Positions 18,471 through 26,939 of a DNA stretch of 47,307 nt are shown here, piece after piece. The position numbers and the translations under genes were made by a program. The stretch is taken from assembly GCA_030754885.1 (NCBI GenBank), contig JASLZL010000119.1, positions 1 to 47,307 on the forward strand, written 5' to 3'. A model generated the notes under the pieces. The model was given only the letters and a program-made list of their open reading frames with translations. It ran no database searches and was not told where the DNA came from. This DNA comes from Rhodospirillales bacterium (GTDB lineage: Bacteria; Pseudomonadota; Alphaproteobacteria; Rhodospirillales; JASLLZ01). How positions within the stretch are numbered: the stretch's first letter is position 1; the number at the start of each line of letters is the position of its first letter.

Positions 18471-18552
18471 CGGCACCGGCCCGCTCCCCCTCCCGGCCAC
18501 CCAATGCCATTGTACGCTGTGGGTGGCCGGGAGGGGGAGCGGGCTGGTGCCG
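18471..18552. repeat. Complete CGGCACC palindrome, copy 2 (33-bp arms)
   Basis: Arms at 18471-18503 and 18520-18552 pair over 33 bases with a single G-T-type mismatch. The 16-base loop ATGCCATTGTACGCTG matches that of copy 1 except at three positions. Compared with copy 1 the arm sequence has changed at several positions, each with the matching change in the other arm. It lies between argF (24 bases after its stop) and hslO. Confidence 0.92.
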
Positions 18553-18575
18553 GTTCTAATCAACACAGAAATACA

Positions 18576-19481
18576 CTAGCTCAGGCACCAGGCAAGGATG
18601 CCTTTTTGGGCGTGCAACCGATTCTCGGCTTCGTCCCAAACCACCGATCTGGGGCCGTCCATTACCGCGTCCGTCACCTCTTCTCCGCGGTGGGCGGGCA
18701 GGCAGTGCATGAAGATGGCGTCGGGCTTGGCGCCGGCCATCATGGCTTCATCGACCCGGTAGGGAGTCAGCAGCTCTTGCCGCCGCTTAGCATCCTTCTG
18801 TCCCATGGAGAGCCAGGTATCGGTGACCACGCAATCGGCCCCTGCCACGGCGTCGGCGGCATCTTCGACCAGCCCCACGTCGCCGCCTTCGCGACCGGCC
18901 CATTCGATGAGCGCCGGCGCCGGGCTTAAGGGTTCGGGGCAAGCCAGGCGCAAGGTAAAATTAAAGCGCACGGCGGCGTGAATCCACGATGCGGCGACGT
19001 TGTTGCCGTCGCCGACCCAGGCCACCCGGCGCCCGGCGATGGGACCGAGATGTTCTTCGAAGGTCATGACGTCGGCCATTAACTGGCACGGGTGGGAATC
19101 GTCGGTTAATCCGTTGATTACCGGTACCGTGGCGTGGGAGGCCAGCTCCGACAGCTTGGCCGGGGCGTCGGTGCGGATCATGATGACATCGACATAGCGC
19201 GACAGCACGCGCGCGGTATCGGCGATGGTTTCCCCGCGCCCCAAATGGGTCTCGCTTTCAGGTAGCACCACCGACCGGCCGCCCAGTTGCTGTATGCCGA
19301 CCTCGAAGGAGACGCGGGTGCGGGTCGACGGTTTCTCCAAGATGATAGCCAAGGTTTTGCCGGCCAGGGGCGCGTCGCCCGGCGCCCGGCCAGCCTTGAA
19401 GGCCGAGCCCAGGTCAAGAATATGGCGCAAGGTCGCTGAGTCGAAGTCGTCAAGATCGAGGAAATGCCTGGGCGTGCTCAC
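18576..19481 (-). CDS. argF: Ornithine carbamoyltransferase
   Basis: 301 residues. Catalyses ornithine plus carbamoyl phosphate to citrulline in arginine synthesis. The carbamoyl-phosphate motif is [11 protein letters not shown], with [11 protein letters not shown] and the ornithine-site [11 protein letters not shown] also present; length is normal. It starts four bases after the argD stop, which implies translational coupling. hslO follows after a 128-base gap that contains a long palindrome. Confidence 0.96.
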   Translation of the reverse strand: MSTPRHFLDLDDFDSATLRHILDLGSAFKAGRAPGDAPLAGKTLAIILEKPSTRTRVSFEVGIQQLGGRSVVLPESETHLGRGETIADTARVLSRYVDVIMIRTDAPAKLSELASHATVPVINGLTDDSHPCQLMADVMTFEEHLGPIAGRRVAWVGDGNNVAASWIHAAVRFNFTLRLACPEPLSPAPALIEWAGREGGDVGLVEDAADAVAGADCVVTDTWLSMGQKDAKRRQELLTPYRVDEAMMAGAKPDAIFMHCLPAHRGEEVTDAVMDGPRSVVWDEAENRLHAQKGILAWCLS

Positions 19482-19485
19482 CGTC

Positions 19486-20664
19486 TCACGCTCCTTTTGA
19501 TAACTCCGCGCAGGACGCTTCCAAGATACCGACGGCTTCTTCGACGTGGCTTTCGTCGATGATCAGGGGAGGCAGGATGCGCACTACGTTGTCGCCGGCG
19601 ACGACGGTGACCAGGCCATTTTCGAAGAGCTTGGCCGACAGCGTTGTATTTGGGACCTCGCACTTGAGCCCCAGCATGAGGCCCTTGCCGCGCACTTCGG
19701 TCAGCACCGTGGGGTGGGCTTTGGCAACGGTCTCAAGGCGGCCGCGAAACCCCTTGGCAATCGCCTGCACGCGCTCCAGGAAGCCGTCCTCCAAGATGAC
19801 GTCGAGCACGCTTCCAGCCACCGCCATGGCAAGCGGGTTGCCGCCGAAGGTGGAACCGTGGCTGCCCGCGACCAGGGCCGATGCCGCCTTCTCGTTGGCC
19901 AGGCAGGCGCCGACCGGGAAGCCGCCGCCAAGGCCCTTGGCCGCGGCCAGGATGTCGGGCTCGACGCCGGCCCATTCGTGGGCGAACAGTTTGCCGGTAC
20001 GCCCGATGCCGCACTGTACCTCGTCGAATATGAGTAAAAGGCCGAACTCGTCGGCGGTCTGACGCAGGCCGCGCAGATAATCCGCCGAAGCGGGAAGCAT
20101 GCCGCCCTCGCCCTGTACCGGTTCGATCAGGATGGCGGCGGTCTCGTCGGTGATCGCGGCGCGCGTCTCGTTAAGGTTGCCGAAGGCGACGTGGTCGAAA
20201 CCCTCGACCGCCGGCCCGAAGCCCTTCAAAAGCTTCTCCTGGCCGGCGGCGGCGATGGTTGCCATTGTCCGGCCGTGGAAGGAATTGGTGCAGGCGACGA
20301 CCCGGTAGCGATCGGGATTGCCGGTCTCGTCATGATACTTGCGGGCCATCTTGAGACTGCATTCCATGGCCTCGGCGCCGGAATTGCAGAAGAACACCGA
20401 ATCGGCGAACGAGTGGTCGACCAGACGTTGCGCCAGACGCTCTTGGCCCAAGATGCGGTAGAGGTTGGACGTGTGCCAGATCTTGCCCGCCTGCTCGCGC
20501 AGCGCTTCAACAATGCGCGGGTGGCAGTGACCGAGCGAGATCACGGCGATGCCGGCGCCAAAGTCGAGATAGCGCCTTCCATCTTGGTCGAAAAGGTATG
20601 CGCCCTCGCCCTTTTCGAAGGCGACGTCGACGCGGGCATAGGTCGGCATGACGGCGGGGATCAC
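19486..20664 (-). CDS. argD: Acetylornithine aminotransferase
   Basis: 392 residues, class III PLP aminotransferase that makes N-acetylornithine from the semialdehyde and may also serve in lysine synthesis. The PLP lysine is in [17 protein letters not shown]. Other family motifs are [22 protein letters not shown] and [15 protein letters not shown]. The GTG at [16 protein letters not shown] is preferred because AAAGGAGAGCACC precedes it; the longer frame adds 31 residues that are not family-like. First gene of the argD-argF unit. Confidence 0.95.
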   Translation of the reverse strand: MIPAVMPTYARVDVAFEKGEGAYLFDQDGRRYLDFGAGIAVISLGHCHPRIVEALREQAGKIWHTSNLYRILGQERLAQRLVDHSFADSVFFCNSGAEAMECSLKMARKYHDETGNPDRYRVVACTNSFHGRTMATIAAAGQEKLLKGFGPAVEGFDHVAFGNLNETRAAITDETAAILIEPVQGEGGMLPASADYLRGLRQTADEFGLLLIFDEVQCGIGRTGKLFAHEWAGVEPDILAAAKGLGGGFPVGACLANEKAASALVAGSHGSTFGGNPLAMAVAGSVLDVILEDGFLERVQAIAKGFRGRLETVAKAHPTVLTEVRGKGLMLGLKCEVPNTTLSAKLFENGLVTVVAGDNVVRILPPLIIDESHVEEAVGILEASCAELSKGA

Positions 20665-20824
20665 GGTGCTCTCCTTTAACGCGATGGCGGGTGGGCGGGA
20701 CCGTCCGCCCCCTTCAGGAAAGCGGCTGAGTATCGGGATGGTGGCGGGCCGTGTCAACGCGCATGCTGGTCGGGTGGGGGCTTGTGGGCTATACTTGGTC
20801 CCGTATCGCTAGCGGAGCCAGGAC

Positions 20825-21907
20825 ATGAACAGCGTCCCGTTTCGATCCGACACCGCAATCCAACCGCCCCAGCCCATGCAGCCGATTTCGGGCCCCGCTG
20901 TCTGGACGGGGGCAGAAATGGGCCAATCGGAAGAGTGGATCCATAGCCTTACGACCCTTGAAGCCGACGAATTGGAGGGCGCCGCCCGCGAGACGGAGCG
21001 CCTGGGCGTGCCCCTCATGGAGATCGGCCGGAACGAATTTGTCCTGCCCCGCTTGGGCCCGGTCCTGGCCGCCATCCAAAACGACATTGTCGAAGGCCGG
21101 GGCTTCGTTCTTATCCGCGGCGTGCCGATCGAGGGCCAGCAGCGCGAGATTGCGGCACGCATGTACTGGGGCATCGGGGCGCATCTGGGCGATGCCGTGT
21201 CACAGAACGCCAAAGGCCACCTGCTTGGCCACATCAAGGATCTGGGCCGGCCCGAGGGGCCGTCCACGCGGCCCTATCAGACCACCATCGGGCTCGCCTA
21301 CCACACGGATTCTTGTGACATCGTCGGGCTGATGTGCCTGGCCCGCGCCAAGGCGGGCGGGCTGAGCAGCATCGCCAGCGCCGGCGCCGTATACAATGCC
21401 CTCTTGGCCCGGCGCCCGGACCTGGCTGAGGCCCTCTCGGGCACCTTTTATTGCGACCGCAGGACCGAGGTGCCGGAAGGCAAGCTGCCGTATTACACCG
21501 TTTCGATCTTTAATTTTCACGACGCCACCATGACCAGCGTCGGCATGCGCCACGATATCGAATCGGCGCAGCGCTTCGCCGATGTCCCCCGCCTCACCGA
21601 ACTTCAAAGAGAGGCCCTAGTCGCCATGGAGGCGACGGCCGAGGAGCTGAGCCTGAAGATGGACTTCCGGCCCGGCGACATCCAGTTCCTGCACAACCAC
21701 ACGGTCTATCACTCGCGCACCGCCTTCGAGGACCACCCCGAGCCCGAGCGCCGGCGTCATCTTCTGCGTCTGTGGCTGTCGGTGCCGGGCGGCCGGCCCC
21801 TGCCCCCATTCCTCGCCGAGCGCTGGGGCTCGATCGAGCCCGGCACCGTGCGCGGCGGCATCGTCGTCCCCGGCGCCACCCTCAACACGCCGCTGCATGC
21901 CGGATAG
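20825..21907 (+). CDS. TauD/TfdA-family Fe(II)/2-oxoglutarate oxygenase
   Basis: 360 residues, longer than typical TauD. The facial-triad HxD is in LAYHTDSCDIVGL and the distal His in LHNHTVYHSRTAFED; RRHLLRLWLS supplies the 2-oxoglutarate-binding Arg. The N-terminal ~100 residues are extra relative to TauD and carry no clear domain. GGAGCCAGGAC precedes the ATG. Enzymes of this group hydroxylate small acids, amines or antibiotic precursors; the substrate is unknown. A DapA-like gene follows on the same strand after 159 bases, so the pair may act on one catabolic substrate. Confidence 0.88.
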   Translation: MNSVPFRSDTAIQPPQPMQPISGPAVWTGAEMGQSEEWIHSLTTLEADELEGAARETERLGVPLMEIGRNEFVLPRLGPVLAAIQNDIVEGRGFVLIRGVPIEGQQREIAARMYWGIGAHLGDAVSQNAKGHLLGHIKDLGRPEGPSTRPYQTTIGLAYHTDSCDIVGLMCLARAKAGGLSSIASAGAVYNALLARRPDLAEALSGTFYCDRRTEVPEGKLPYYTVSIFNFHDATMTSVGMRHDIESAQRFADVPRLTELQREALVAMEATAEELSLKMDFRPGDIQFLHNHTVYHSRTAFEDHPEPERRRHLLRLWLSVPGGRPLPPFLAERWGSIEPGTVRGGIVVPGATLNTPLHAG

Positions 21908-22066
21908 GGTGAACCAACGACCCTAGGGAGAGGGTTTCTCCGCGGTGTAGGGGTCGTCTAAACAAAACTGATTGAAACTTCGCCCAGACCACCGAACCCT
22001 ATTGATCGCGGGCCGGGATTCAACCATGCTTCCCGATGAACCAATAACAGGTTGGGAGAAGGGGAT

Positions 22067-22987
22067 ATGTCGAAATTGGTCGTAAAGGGACAATACCTGG
22101 CACCGGTAACCCCGTTTGGGCGTGACGGTAGCCTCTTGCTCGATGACTTCGCCGAGGTCGTCGGCTGGCATCTGGAATGTGGCGTCGACGGATTCCTGAT
22201 CGCCGGCGACAATGGCGAGGCCTGGGCCCTGACGCCGCCGGAACTGGGCCAAGTGGTGGCGACGGCGGCTGAAACGGTCAAGGGCCGCGCCCCTATATTT
22301 GCCGGCACCAGCGCCATTACCGCGGCCGAGACCATTTCGCTTTCCGAGATTGCCGCCGAGGCCGGCGCCGACGGCCTCTGCCTGACGCCCCAGTCCTACC
22401 TGCTCAACGCGACGCTGGCCGAGGTGGCGGCGCGCTACGGGGCGGTCGCCAAGGCCGTTCCGCTGCCCATCATGGTGTACAACAATCCGGCGCGCACGGG
22501 TGTCAACGTGACGCCCGATATCCTGGCCGCCATCTGTGACGTGGCCCCGGTGGTGGCGGTGAAGGAGGCGACGGGCGATTTCGTACACTTAACCAAGATC
22601 ATAGAAGCCTTTGGGGATCGTATCGGGGTCCTGGCGGGCTCCGGCCACTATATCGTTCCGGCGCTTGAGTTGGGGGCGGCGGGGTACCTCTCCACGGCGC
22701 CGGAGCTGTTCGGTGCCCGGGCGCGAAGCCTCATGGAATTGGACAAGCTGAGCGCCACCGAAAAGCGCGACCTCCACTTCCGCATCACGCGCATCTTCGA
22801 AGTCCTCATGTGGACCGGTACGCGCCCCGCCGCCTACAAGGCAGCGATCAACATGATCGGCCTGCCGGGCGGTTATCCGAGGGAACCCATCGAGCCGCTT
22901 TCGCCCGCCGAGGAGAAGACGGTGCGAGGTGTCCTCGACGAGTGTGGCGTTTTCGAGGAAGCGGAGGTACGACGCCGGGCATCCTGA
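22067..22987 (+). CDS. DapA-family aldolase/lyase (DHDPS-like), paralogue 2
   Basis: 306 residues. The start at MSKLVVKGQYLAPVTPFG is chosen because GAGAAGGGG lies directly upstream. Schiff-base Lys is in VVAVKEATGD and Tyr in IMVYNNPARTG. The usual GTTGE is LIAGDNGEAWAL, as in the gene at 11768, and the shared AAYKAAxNMxGLPGG C-terminal segment supports common ancestry of the two. It is therefore unlikely to be the lysine-pathway enzyme. The PLP enzyme downstream converges and ends 31 bases away. Function could be retro-aldol cleavage or dehydration of a sugar acid or amino-acid-derived keto acid. Confidence 0.9.
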   Translation: MSKLVVKGQYLAPVTPFGRDGSLLLDDFAEVVGWHLECGVDGFLIAGDNGEAWALTPPELGQVVATAAETVKGRAPIFAGTSAITAAETISLSEIAAEAGADGLCLTPQSYLLNATLAEVAARYGAVAKAVPLPIMVYNNPARTGVNVTPDILAAICDVAPVVAVKEATGDFVHLTKIIEAFGDRIGVLAGSGHYIVPALELGAAGYLSTAPELFGARARSLMELDKLSATEKRDLHFRITRIFEVLMWTGTRPAAYKAAINMIGLPGGYPREPIEPLSPAEEKTVRGVLDECGVFEEAEVRRRAS

Positions 22988-23017
22988 GCGCCCAGCGCCG
23001 CCGCTCTCAACGCGATG

Positions 23018-24223
23018 TCACTTCAGTAGCGTTCTCATGCGCGTTGCTATGGCTTTGGGGTGACCGGGCTCAAGACAGATCGACGAAAAGCCGATCTGGG
23101 CGTCGTCGATCCGGCTGTTGTCGGCGTGAATACTGGGATCGCCGTTCTGGAGCTCCAAGATCAGCTGGAATGCCGTCTTGCCCGCCGCCGTTTCGTCCAG
23201 CGTCAAGCGGACGATGGGGATGCCAGGCCGGTAGCCGTCGGGTTCCAGCCTGCACTCCACGTGCGGCGTCTCCTTGAGGGCATCGTAAAGATCCTGGACC
23301 AGGGCCGTCCGAACCATTTGTTGTCGCGCCTGGGTGTCGTCGGCGACGAACAGACGGAGAGCGGTTAACAGACCGATGATTTCCTCCTTGCCCGCCTTGC
23401 ATGGCCGCCCGATCCCGTGTTGCGGCAGTCCCGGTATGACGCTCTTCTCCATCAATGAGGCCGGCGGGTTCCACTGTTCGAAAAACATGTCATGGTCCAG
23501 GCACTGCAGGGCCGCCGAGGCGATCAGGTCGCGCCGCCCGCACAGAATTCCGGAACTCTGAGGGCCCCCAATGGCCTTGCCGCCACTGTAGGTCACCAGG
23601 TCCGCTCCCTGGTCAATAAAGTGCCGGAGGTTCTCGACGGGCGGCAGCTGGCTCGCGGCGTCGACAAGAACGGGCACCCCCGCGGCGTGTGCTGCTTTGA
23701 CCACTTGGTCGAGCGGCGGAAGCGAATTAGGATGCGCGAGGTAGTGGACGGCCGCCGTCTTCTCGGTGATCGCGGCGGCAATTTCCCAGGCTTCGGTATC
23801 GCGCACTCCGGCCCCGCTGAAGCGGTCGGGAATTCCCACCTCGACAAGCTTGGCGCCAGCCGTTCGCACGGCGTGGTCGTAAAAGTTGCGGTGACTGCGC
23901 GCCATGACCACCTCGTCTTTCATCCCGGCGGTATCGGGAAGTCGGTTCATCTTTGCCGGATCGAGGCCGGCAATACACGCCGCCGTCCCCAAGAGAAGGC
24001 CGGCCGCCGCGCCCGAGGTGACAATGCCGGCCTCTGCTCCGGTGAGATCGGCAATAATCTCGCTCGCCCGACCCTGTAGCTCCCACATATCGACGCAATG
24101 GCGAGACGCATCGCGCATGGCATCCGCTACCTCGGGCGACATGATGCCGCCGCTAACCCGGGTCGAAACCCCTTTGGCGTTAATAATTGTGCGAATCCCA
24201 AGTTGCTCGTAGATCCCGGACAT
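23018..24223 (-). CDS. SelA/DgaE-like PLP-dependent enzyme
   Basis: 401 residues. The start at MSGIYEQLGIRTIINAKG follows AAGGAGAGAGGAC. The opening LGIRTIINAKGVSTRVSGG and the Lys motif VTYSGGKAIGGPQSSGIL are typical of the SelA-like group that includes selenocysteine synthase and D-glucosaminate-6-phosphate ammonia lyase (DgaE). It lacks neighbours for selenocysteine synthesis. DgaE enzymes pair with a KDPG-type aldolase, and a DapA-like aldolase gene converges on this one, but they are on opposite strands so the link is only suggestive. Ammonia lyase or racemase-type activity on an amino acid or amino sugar acid is plausible. Confidence 0.85.
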   Translation of the reverse strand: MSGIYEQLGIRTIINAKGVSTRVSGGIMSPEVADAMRDASRHCVDMWELQGRASEIIADLTGAEAGIVTSGAAAGLLLGTAACIAGLDPAKMNRLPDTAGMKDEVVMARSHRNFYDHAVRTAGAKLVEVGIPDRFSGAGVRDTEAWEIAAAITEKTAAVHYLAHPNSLPPLDQVVKAAHAAGVPVLVDAASQLPPVENLRHFIDQGADLVTYSGGKAIGGPQSSGILCGRRDLIASAALQCLDHDMFFEQWNPPASLMEKSVIPGLPQHGIGRPCKAGKEEIIGLLTALRLFVADDTQARQQMVRTALVQDLYDALKETPHVECRLEPDGYRPGIPIVRLTLDETAAGKTAFQLILELQNGDPSIHADNSRIDDAQIGFSSICLEPGHPKAIATRMRTLLK

Positions 24224-24340
24224 GTCCTCTCTCCTTCCCGTCATTCGCCGAGGATAGCACGACGAATGGGCCGGGCCGGAAGGACTTCGATCAGGTGTTC
24301 TCAACCTATCGAGAGTGATGTCTGCTCCACCGAGTCTTAC

Positions 24341-24754
24341 TCAGCTCCGGCCTTTCTCATGGCCCGGCAACTCAGTTTCAATAATCGACCAGGCTACGGA
24401 AGAGCGGGTCCAAATTTGACAATTGGGTTCGACGAGCTTGGGATTGTCTAAAGCCCCAGCCTTTATGAAAACCATCTCGGGACGCCTTGAAATCGAATTG
24501 TACAGGGGCGAACCGCAGTCAGAGCAAAAGTATCGAGTGAGCTCGTGGCCGCTGTCTGCGCGCTTGGTGAAACTCTTCGGTGCACCAGATATGATCTTGA
24601 AGGACTTGGTCTCAAGCGGAACACCTACATGAAATGCGCTGCCTGAGGATTTGCGACAGTCGGCACAGTGGCAATAGACAGCTGGCCCCAATTTGCCAGA
24701 ACAGACAAACTGAACCGCCCCACAAAGGCAGCCCCCGGTGATTGATTCATTCAT
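24341..24754 (-). CDS. GFA/CENP-V family zinc protein
   Basis: 137 residues. The conserved zinc-binding cysteines appear as GGCLCGAVQF, YCHCADCRKSSG and YFCSDCGSPLY, the pattern of the glutathione-dependent formaldehyde-activating (GFA) family. The start MNESITGG is preceded by AAAAGGG; a longer frame upstream is not family-like. The name comes from an S-hydroxymethylglutathione synthase activity that is disputed, and most members have no proven reaction. It is monocistronic by position. Base composition is lower in GC than the flanking catabolic genes. Confidence 0.88.
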   Translation of the reverse strand: MNESITGGCLCGAVQFVCSGKLGPAVYCHCADCRKSSGSAFHVGVPLETKSFKIISGAPKSFTKRADSGHELTRYFCSDCGSPLYNSISRRPEMVFIKAGALDNPKLVEPNCQIWTRSSVAWSIIETELPGHEKGRS

Positions 24755-25064
24755 CCCTTTTCCCACCGATAATGCATTCGTCGTGTCGGACCATAACAGA
24801 TGCAGAGGCAATTTCGCCGACACTCGAGCCGCGATGTCCGCTCTTCACCGAATAGCGGACTGCTTAATGCGTTGGCGATCAGGTCCGGGTTTGGCCTGAG
24901 GCGGACTTTCGCGGCTCAATCACCAAACATGGGGTGAGGCGGCCGCATAGCGACAGCGGTTTTCGGCCACTTGGTTATGACTACAACCGAATATTGTTTA
25001 GACTTATATTGACGAGGCCAATCTGTATCGACCTCCAATAACGATCACCCGAAAAGAGTCTGAC
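24755..25064. other. 310-base gap with one ATGTCCGCT-type hairpin
   Basis: No convincing gene. The leading part holds the promoter side of the GFA gene. Within it, ATGTCCGCTCTTC at 24834 and TAGCGGACT ending at 24861 pair as TCCGCT/AGCGGA, a member of the small repeat family seen around the sulfotransferase gene. The rest is AT-richer towards 25000-25040 and probably carries the cyclase promoter, though no clear -35/-10 pair can be named. Confidence 0.5.
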
Positions 25065-26573
25065 ATGACTAATCGAGATGTAATCACACGCCGTCTGAGA
25101 ACCGAGATTTCAGCACTCGAATCCCGATTGGACGCACAAAACACTTTGGTTTTGGCTCTTCGTGAGCAATTGCGGGCCCATGAAACACAGACGGGAGATG
25201 AAAGACGCAACCAGATTTTTCGGCGTGCGGCGATCGATATCGTGCCAGACGAAACGCAAAGAGAATTTTCGAACCTTGGGCCCGTTATGATCAAGAACAT
25301 GAGCGACTCGCTGGTGGCACTCGGAGGCCGGCTAGATCATAAATATGCTGAAATCAATGCCCTCAACGAAATCACTGAACGCGTCAACGCGGGTATGTTT
25401 TTCGATGAGGTGCTTGACCACGTCTTTGAGAACTTCAAAACAATCATTCCCTATGACCGCATCGGCGTTGCCCTGATTGAACCAAGTAAGTCAGGGCATA
25501 CCTTGGTTCGCGCGCAATGGAGTCGCGCCAATTATGACCCTGTCATTGTCGGCAAGGGGTATGCCGCCGTTCTCGAAGGCAGCAGCTTGCAAAAGATCGC
25601 CGATACCCAGGAACCAAGGACCCTCAATAATTTGAATGACTATTTGGAAAGCCATCCTGAATCGCATTCCACCCGTTTGATTGTGAAAGAAGGGGTTCAA
25701 TCCAGTTTGACCTGCCCGCTGGTCGCTCGGGACAGGGTAATCGGATTTATTTTCTTCTCTAGCTGCCAACCCGAAACCTACCAGGACCAACACATAGAAC
25801 TTTTCTCGCAGGTCGCCGGCGAACTTGCGCTAACCTTGGAGAAAAGCCGGGCCTATGAGGACCTCTACCTCCGCAACGAATTCATCAAGAAAGTGTTCGG
25901 CCAATACGTCACCAATGAAGTTGCGGAGGCAGTCCTCAGTAATAAAGGCCCCCTGGCATTAGGTGGCGAGCGTCGCAAGGTCACCGTATTGATGGCGGAC
26001 TTGAGAGGCTTTACCCCGATGTCGGAGGAGTTGTCGCCGGAGGAAGTCGTCGATGCGCTCAATGTCTTTTTGGGAACGATGACGAATGTCGTTATGAAAT
26101 ACGGTGGCAGCATCGACAACTTCATCGGTGATGCCTTAATGGCTGTATTCGGCATTCTTACCAACAAACCCAACGATGCTGCGAGGGCCGTGGCATGCGC
26201 CGTCGAAATGCAGAATGCAATGGACTCCGTCAACGCCGAAATTGCGGGGAGAGACCTTCCAAATTTAGCGATGGGAATCGGCCTCAGTACGGGTGAGGCC
26301 GTGGCCGGCAATATCGGGTCCGAGATGCGGATCAAGTATAGCGTCATCGGATCTATCGTGAATTTGGCGGCCAGGATTGAAGGAATGGCAAGCGGTGGTC
26401 AAATTTTTGCATCTGATCCCACGTACGAAGAAGTCCGCGACATCGTCCGCACGGCTGGAAGCCTGAACGTACAATTGAAAGGATTGCGGCGACCGGTACC
26501 CATTCATGAGATCAAAGGCATTGGCGGGGAATACGATGTCGATAATACGATGGTAGACATTACACCGGCGTAA
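25065..26573 (+). CDS. GAF-domain class III adenylate/guanylate cyclase
   Basis: 502 residues, predicted cytoplasmic. An N-terminal coiled coil (about 5-45) is followed by a GAF domain (about 120-265) and a class III cyclase domain (about 300-475). Metal-binding aspartates are in LMADLRGFT and FIGDALMAVFG (D356); N433 and R437 of IVNLAAR supply the transition-state pair. The usual purine-selecting Lys before FIGD is Asn352, and the Asp/Thr position is Ser426, so nucleotide preference and even activity are uncertain. The GAF probably senses a small ligand. GC content is lower than neighbours. A cyclic-nucleotide-binding protein is encoded about 11 kb away. Confidence 0.88.
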   Translation: MTNRDVITRRLRTEISALESRLDAQNTLVLALREQLRAHETQTGDERRNQIFRRAAIDIVPDETQREFSNLGPVMIKNMSDSLVALGGRLDHKYAEINALNEITERVNAGMFFDEVLDHVFENFKTIIPYDRIGVALIEPSKSGHTLVRAQWSRANYDPVIVGKGYAAVLEGSSLQKIADTQEPRTLNNLNDYLESHPESHSTRLIVKEGVQSSLTCPLVARDRVIGFIFFSSCQPETYQDQHIELFSQVAGELALTLEKSRAYEDLYLRNEFIKKVFGQYVTNEVAEAVLSNKGPLALGGERRKVTVLMADLRGFTPMSEELSPEEVVDALNVFLGTMTNVVMKYGGSIDNFIGDALMAVFGILTNKPNDAARAVACAVEMQNAMDSVNAEIAGRDLPNLAMGIGLSTGEAVAGNIGSEMRIKYSVIGSIVNLAARIEGMASGGQIFASDPTYEEVRDIVRTAGSLNVQLKGLRRPVPIHEIKGIGGEYDVDNTMVDITPA

Positions 26574-26939
26574 CGACCCGGCACCAAAATGCGAGCTGAT
26601 TGATTGCCGGGTGAAGTCCTCACTCCGCTACGAATTGACGTTCGGCCGAGGAGTAAATTCCGTCCGCTGAGAGGCGGCAAATTAACCATATTTGGGACTG
26701 GTGGTCAGTCTCGGAAAGGACCCAAAGCGGGCGTTAATTAGGTGATTTCCCTGGCTTTTTTACTATCCGACCGAACGACACACCCGTTGGGGTTTCGCCA
26801 CTATCGCCGCCACTTCCTCTCGGCCATTGCTCGGCGCTTTCCGATCGATCAAAGGAAGATGACCCACATCGAAGAAGACTATGGTAGTACGGGAACGGCA
26901 AGCCGTAGTTGCTGATTCTTCAAGCCAAATGGTGATCCC
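26574..26939. other. 366-base gap between cyclase and ThDP-enzyme genes
   Basis: I see no gene. Immediately after the cyclase stop, ACCCGGCA (26576-26583) pairs with TGCCGGGT (26605-26612) around a 21-base loop, possibly a terminator stem without a T tract; it contains CGGCACCA, like the start of the long palindromes. The second half is promoter territory for the next gene. Confidence 0.4.
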
